64,000 nucleotides of DNA from Brachybacterium sp. FME24. GTDB lineage: Bacteria; Actinomycetota; Actinomycetes; Actinomycetales; Dermabacteraceae. Position numbers and translations under genes: made by a program. Positions 60,066-64,000 of this stretch are shown piece after piece. Where the stretch lies: contig NZ_JABUXV010000004.1 in NCBI RefSeq assembly GCF_014897705.1, positions 186,001 through 250,000 on the forward strand, in the 5' to 3' direction. The notes beneath the pieces were generated by a model that saw nothing but the letters and a program-made list of their open reading frames with translations, did not search any database and was not told the origin of the DNA. The first letter of the stretch is position 1; each line of letters begins with the position of its first letter.

Positions 60066-61146
60066 CCTCTTCCGGGCTGGCGAGCCTGCCCAGGCCGCTG
60101 AGCAGTCCATCTCGCAGGGCGGCGCGCTCCTGCATCATCGCCACGCGGAGCAGGGCGCCGGAACCGATCCGCCAGCCCTGGCCCGGGAGCGTGCGGCGCA
60201 GCGCGTAGGTGCGCAGAGCCGATCTCACGGTCCTGGAGGGATCGTCGCGCGCGGACTCTGTGCGGAGCGCGTCCGCGAGGGCGACCGCATCCTCGAGCGC
60301 CGTGTTCGCCCCGTGCCCCAAGTTCGGCGCCATCGCGTGGGCGGCGTCCCCGAGCAGCACCACGTTCTCCCGGACCGGGGTCACCAGCGGCGCGGTATGG
60401 ATCCCGTGGACCGAGGTGGCTTCGGGTCGTGCCGCCGCGAGGACGGCATCGATCGGAGTGCGGCGGTTCCCGACTCTCGTGCGCAGGTGCTCGAGGTCTG
60501 CCTGCACCGAGGCTGTGCGATGTTCCGGGATGCAGGCGAACCAGTTCGTGCCGCCACTGTCGGCCGGGTCGTGGCTGTTCGCGAGTGGCGTGATGCCGAA
60601 CAGCCAGCCGCCTCCCCAGGTCTCGGAGACCTCTGGCGGGGCGATGCCGGCGGTGCCGCGCAGCACGGTCACACCGTGCGACCGTGCTGCGGTGCGGCCG
60701 GGCCATCCGGAGCGGCGCACGAGGGAATGCACGCCATCGGCGCCGAGGAGCAGATCGGCGTCCTCGCGCAGCGGGCGCACGTCAGCGATTCGGCGCTGGG
60801 TCCGTCGCACCTGCTCCGGGACGGCCTCCTGCAGGATCCGCACGAGATCGGAACGCGCCACGAGGAGGGCGTCTCCCGCGGGAAGGGTCGCGAGCACGCG
60901 GCCGTCTCGTCCGTGGACGGTTCCGCTGCGCGGAGAGGCGGAGACTCGCTGGACGGCGTCCAGAACCCCGAGCTGGTCCATCGCGCGCTGTGCGGACGCG
61001 AATATGCCCAGGGCTGTCCCTACGGAGGGGACCTCGAAGAGCTCGTCGATCAGCTCGACGTGATGACCATCGGCGGCCAGAGCGATCGAGGCCGAGAGAC
61101 CGGCCACGCCCGCGCCGAGGACCCGGATCCTCAGGGGTGGGGGCAT
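60037..61146 (-). CDS. FAD-dependent monooxygenase (salicylate/kynurenine hydroxylase-like)
   Basis: A 369-residue flavoprotein of the PHBH-like class. The Rossmann motif is VLGAGVAGLSASIALAADGH, the second is LLLGADGVHSLVR, and the third FAD motif is LLGDAAHAMAPNLGHGANTALEDA. It should hydroxylate an aromatic or similar compound with NAD(P)H and oxygen. ATG 61146 has AAGGAG 6 nt upstream, so the ATG 15 bp earlier is rejected. The first 365 bp overlap an open frame of the upstream HNH gene on the same strand. Confidence 0.85.
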   Translation of the reverse strand: MPPPLRIRVLGAGVAGLSASIALAADGHHVELIDELFEVPSVGTALGIFASAQRAMDQLGVLDAVQRVSASPRSGTVHGRDGRVLATLPAGDALLVARSDLVRILQEAVPEQVRRTQRRIADVRPLREDADLLLGADGVHSLVRRSGWPGRTAARSHGVTVLRGTAGIAPPEVSETWGGGWLFGITPLANSHDPADSGGTNWFACIPEHRTASVQADLEHLRTRVGNRRTPIDAVLAAARPEATSVHGIHTAPLVTPVRENVVLLGDAAHAMAPNLGHGANTALEDAVALADALRTESARDDPSRTVRSALRTYALRRTLPGQGWRIGSGALLRVAMMQERAALRDGLLSGLGRLASPEEVSSASGRVS

Positions 61147-62869
61147 GGGATGCTCCTTCATCGCGCAAGGCGGAGGGCTCGTGCGGCCCGGAGGGCTGCT
61201 TCGGTGTGCTCGAGCCTACTGCGGGAGCAGGCGGATCGGGATCGTCACCGGAGTCGACCGAAGCGATACGGCTCGGGGTGATCAGACGGGGCGTGGGGGA
61301 CGCACCGTGCGCCCCGTGGGGGCTGCGCCAGGTCCACCCGGCCGATGGCGGCTCTGGGACGTCGGCGTGGGGCCCGTCAGCGATAGGCGCGGGAGGAACT
61401 GGGTCGGCAGCGGTCGAGGCGTAGGGCGTCGTCCCGATCCCGGCGTCAGAGTCAGGGCCAGCTGCTCGACTCCTCGGGGAAAGCGGTGAGAGAACCCAGA
61501 GCCCGAGTTCTTTGACCAGGTTGCAGCGCACGCACAGGCCCTGGCCGTTGTCGTAGCTCGTCGGCCCACCGCGGTGGTACGGCTCGGCATGGTCGATCTG
61601 ACGGACGATCGCAGTGCACCACGGGGTGCGGCAGGTGGTGTCGCGCCACCGGATCATGCGTGCGAGTCCGGCGGGGAAGGCTCGAGCGCGCGACTCCATG
61701 CCCACCAGCTCTCCAGTGCTCGGACTGGTGTAGAGCCGTCGGTAGAACGCGGTGACTGTCTCGTCGGGGTGATCCTGCTCGGGGCCGCGCAGAAAGCCCG
61801 GGGGAGTCCCGTGCAGGGTATCCGTGATGATGTGCGCCGGGATCGCGCCATATCCCTCGAGCTGCGCGCATTCGGCATCGTTGTCGCGGCCCAGCAGTGC
61901 GGTATCGGTGATGACGATGCCGACGTCCATCCCGGGCGACCTGCGCGGGCTCTTTCCGCCCTCATCGGCTGGGGCTGCGCTGCTCAGCGCCGCATCCACC
62001 AGGAGATCTGCCTCGAGCGCGGGGACCGAGTCCTTGGCGCCGGCAGCACGCAGGGATTCCGCTCCGCGATGCAGCACCTGCATCACCCCGGCGGCGTCGA
62101 CGCCGCGCAGGACGGCGCTCACGCGAGCCATGCCATCGGCCAGCGGCGTCATCGTCACGTGCCGCGCCCGTGCGGCGCGCTCGGCCCGATCGCGGGACCT
62201 CTCGGGTTCGAGCTGTTGGATCATGTCCTGCACGTCGGAGCGGAGCCGGCGGTCCCCGGTACCCGTCAGTGCCCCGGGATCCTTGCAGACCTCTTCGTCG
62301 ATGCTGGCGCAGGTAGCGGGGTCGGCCGCGGAGAGAGTGCTCGCCAGTGCAGCTGCCAACCGTTCCGGGATGCGCCCCTCCCAGAGTGCGTCGTGGACTC
62401 CCGGCAGGTTCTGGACCAGACGCCGAGCGGAGGCGAGGGAGAAGGACGACGCCGCCGGGGAGATCCGACGGGCGAGCCCGATCTCGTGCGCGGAGCCTTT
62501 GCCCAGCGCGTTCGGAGGGGCGTCTCGTTGCAGGTCCGCCTCGCGGATCCGCTGCTCGGCCCGGACCTGCCAGGTGGCCTCGACCGCGGCCAAGGACGAG
62601 CGGAGGTGGTCGAGCCCCCCGAGCACGGCCAGCGACTCCTCGGGAGAGCGCGGGGCGGTGCTTGCCAGAGGGTCTCGGACGGAGGTGGTCAGGGTGAATG
62701 CCCGGAGGGTGGCCGCGAGGATCTCGGCGATCGTCACACGGGCCTCGGGGCTCCCGTCGAAGGCGGCCAGTCGATCCGTGACGGCGCACAGGAGGTCACC
62801 GCTCGACGCAGCGCCCCCCGCACGGGGTGTCGCCTCGTCGGGATGATCTCCGGTGCCTGTCGTCTCCAT
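60782..62869 (-). CDS. DUF222-HNH endonuclease domain protein (13E12 repeat family type)
   Basis: An open frame of 695 residues. The first two thirds is the DUF222 helical region, followed by the HNH zinc/nuclease module (CRTPWC, then IDHAEPYHRGGPTS and LCVRCNLVKE near residues 430-470). These proteins are multi-copy in actinobacteria and related to mobile elements; function is not settled. The remaining sequence is Pro/Ser/Arg-rich, and the last 122 codons overlap the FAD gene in another frame and read as its shadow. The natural end is therefore probably near 61150 and may have been lost by a frameshift. Start ATG 62869 has TACGCT 6 nt upstream. Confidence 0.7.
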   Translation of the reverse strand: METTGTGDHPDEATPRAGGAASSGDLLCAVTDRLAAFDGSPEARVTIAEILAATLRAFTLTTSVRDPLASTAPRSPEESLAVLGGLDHLRSSLAAVEATWQVRAEQRIREADLQRDAPPNALGKGSAHEIGLARRISPAASSFSLASARRLVQNLPGVHDALWEGRIPERLAAALASTLSAADPATCASIDEEVCKDPGALTGTGDRRLRSDVQDMIQQLEPERSRDRAERAARARHVTMTPLADGMARVSAVLRGVDAAGVMQVLHRGAESLRAAGAKDSVPALEADLLVDAALSSAAPADEGGKSPRRSPGMDVGIVITDTALLGRDNDAECAQLEGYGAIPAHIITDTLHGTPPGFLRGPEQDHPDETVTAFYRRLYTSPSTGELVGMESRARAFPAGLARMIRWRDTTCRTPWCTAIVRQIDHAEPYHRGGPTSYDNGQGLCVRCNLVKELGLWVLSPLSPRSRAAGPDSDAGIGTTPYASTAADPVPPAPIADGPHADVPEPPSAGWTWRSPHGAHGASPTPRLITPSRIASVDSGDDPDPPAPAVGSSTPKQPSGPHEPSALRDEGASHAPTPEDPGPRRGRGRSLGLDRSGRRWSSRRADRRALRGPLRRDSPGHIRVRTARDGPARGSGRRPASLRLSAQRNRPRTRRPRARDPSRGRRPPRGAFRSRADPAGGRPGAGATDPAPNR

Positions 62870-63073
62870 TCTTCGAGCGTATTCATGCTCGACATGACGC
62901 GATAGGGCACCGAGGAATCTGTGGAAAATGTGGATGAGCTGGTGGAAAAGGCACCACGGTGGAGGAACGGTCGGGGCAGCGGTGGACAGGTCCCACGCGG
63001 GTGACGCGCGGAGACGAGAGGCGCCGCGGCCGCGGCGCACGGGTGGGCTGAAGGGAGAAGGCTTGCTGCGGAC

Positions 63074-63091
63074 TGAACATCTGTTTAGCAT
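63074..63091 (+). promoter_or_regulatory. TetR-type operator and -10 of the regulator gene
   Basis: TGAACA-TC-TGTTTA (63074-63087) is a near-perfect palindrome (5 of 6 pairs, 6 of 7 with the flanking C/G). It runs into TAGCAT (63086-63091), which lies 6 nt before the start GTG. Autorepression is the simplest reading. Left of it, 62870-63073 shows only the HNH promoter and two TGTGGA-type nonamers near 62920. Confidence 0.5.
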
Positions 63092-63097
63092 GACGTG

Positions 63098-63715
63098 GTG
63101 TCCTCTTCCGATCCCTCCGCCTCATCAGCGCGCGACCGCATCAGGGACTCGGCCCTGGAACGGTTCGGCCGAGACGGAGTCAACCGGGTCACGATCCGCG
63201 CGATCGCCGCTGATGCAGGTGTCTCGCCCGCACTGGTCATCCATCACTTCGGTTCCAAGGAGTCCCTCCGCAAGGCTTGCGATGCCCACGTGGTGGCGCT
63301 GATACGCGGCGGGGATGATGCGGCTCCGGACCTCACCGCCATGCTCGAATCCGCGACGCCGGTGCGCCGATACCTCGCCCGGGCCCTCTTGGACGGCACG
63401 TCCGATGCCGCGGCGCTGTTCGACGAGATCGTCGAGCTGACGGCCGACTGGCTCGCCGACGGCGAGCGAGAAGGGTGGGTGCGGCATAGCGAGCAGCCGC
63501 ACGCCCGAGCCGCCCTGTACGTCACGTGGCTGTTGGCGCCGCTGGCCTTCGACACGCACCTCGCCCGCGTGCTCGGAGTCGCCGACCCCCACGGCATCGA
63601 CGCGACCCTGCGTTTCGCCCCGGTGGCGCTCGACGTCTTCACCCACGGAATATTCACCAGCGATCGAGAGCTCGAGGCGTGGCGCGCGGTCGGAAAGGAG
63701 CACGGCTCACCATGA
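63098..63715 (+). CDS. TetR-family transcriptional regulator
   Basis: A 205-residue regulator. The N-terminal helix-turn-helix reads RIRDSALERFGRDGVNRVTIRAIAADAGVSPALVIHHFGSKESL, the TetR DNA-binding signature. The C-terminal half is a helical ligand and dimer domain. The second of two tandem GTG codons is preferred by the TAGCAT spacing. Its stop overlaps the start of the glycosyltransferase gene (ATGA), so it probably controls that gene and itself; the inducer is unknown. Confidence 0.88.
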   Translation: MSSSDPSASSARDRIRDSALERFGRDGVNRVTIRAIAADAGVSPALVIHHFGSKESLRKACDAHVVALIRGGDDAAPDLTAMLESATPVRRYLARALLDGTSDAAALFDEIVELTADWLADGEREGWVRHSEQPHARAALYVTWLLAPLAFDTHLARVLGVADPHGIDATLRFAPVALDVFTHGIFTSDRELEAWRAVGKEHGSP

Positions 63716-64000
63716 AGGCACTCATTTTCGCGCACGGCACCCGCGGTGACGTCCAGCCCTACGTCGCACTGGCCCACGCCCTCCAACAGTCCGGTCACGA
63801 GACCACACTCGCGGCGCCGAGCGGATCGGCCTCCCTCGCCGAGCCGTACGGGATACCGTTCGCGCCCCTGGATGACAGCATGAACGAAGGCATGAATGAC
63901 CCCGATGTTCGCAGCGCGATGGAGACGAACTACCGCGGCCTGCGCGGCAAGCTCACTGCATTCAAGCTCATGCGCCGCGCCGGGCCCGAGCTCAGGAAGG
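63712..64000 (+). CDS. Glycosyltransferase of the GT1/MGT type (partial)
   Basis: The first 96 codons of a UDP-sugar or sterol-type glycosyltransferase, cut by the window end. The opening KALIFAHGTRGDVQPYVALAHALQQSGHE is the classic N-terminus of GT1 macrolide/sterol glycosyltransferases, followed by AAPSGSASLAEPYGIPFAPL. Such enzymes often inactivate macrolides or glycosylate lipids. It is coupled to the TetR gene by ATGA. Confidence 0.82.
   Translation, partial: MKALIFAHGTRGDVQPYVALAHALQQSGHETTLAAPSGSASLAEPYGIPFAPLDDSMNEGMNDPDVRSAMETNYRGLRGKLTAFKLMRRAGPELRK

Noticed and set aside
1..64000. tRNA or rRNA genes
   Set aside because: The spacers I inspected showed no tRNA-like TTC arm with a matching acceptor stem; the GGTTCGAG at 51834 belongs to the TPP riboswitch read on the other strand.

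Overview
The window is a high-GC actinobacterial chromosome segment. The gene content (AdnAB-type repair helicase, NudC, UvrD2 with an HRDC domain, WhiB7, mycothiol-type genes, a Lon-like PDZ protease, a DUF222-HNH protein) points to Micrococcales, perhaps a Brachybacterium/Dermabacteraceae relative. That genus-level guess rests on impression, not on a search. There is no phage, insertion sequence, CRISPR array, tRNA or rRNA that I can see.

Region 1 (1-13.9 kb) is a conserved actinobacterial block: the end of adnA, then adnB, a phosphotransferase-like gene, nudC, uvrD2, whiB7 with its regulatory leader, a metal-binding DUF5679 mini-protein, a YgjP-type metallopeptidase, a Nudix hydrolase, a DUF2342 zincin, a Lon-like PDZ protease and a HAD hydrolase. 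From memory the order resembles M. tuberculosis Rv3202c to Rv3194c. A 56-bp tandem repeat of about seven copies sits between whiB7 and the DUF5679 gene.

Region 2 (14.4-48.6 kb) carries a second conserved backbone (ettA, a 4HBT thioesterase, truncated haemoglobin, pepN, a DsbA-like reductase, rpiB, nei) in the same relative order as Rv2477c to Rv2464c. Accessory modules are set into it: a degenerate sigma/anti-sigma fusion, glucan phosphorylase and a lone sugar-binding lipoprotein; an HxlR-regulated pair; a siderophore uptake operon; a fatty-acid desaturase with a DesKR-like two-component system; a Ser/Thr kinase with an HTH partner; and a heterodimeric ABC exporter.

Region 3 (48.6-64 kb) holds an ankyrin protein, a TPP-riboswitch-controlled YkoE/YkoDC thiamine-type ECF transporter, an M13 peptidase operon, an ADP-ribosylglycohydrolase with an EEP hydrolase, an mshA-mshB-like pair, a methyltransferase, an FAD monooxygenase, a DUF222-HNH protein and a TetR regulator coupled to a glycosyltransferase cut by the window end.

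One pattern runs through the whole window. About sixteen genes lack a Shine-Dalgarno sequence but have a TANNNT-like hexamer exactly 6-7 nt before the start codon, which is the signature of leaderless transcripts. I used this rule to choose many starts. In three cases the hexamer begins with the stop codon of the gene upstream.
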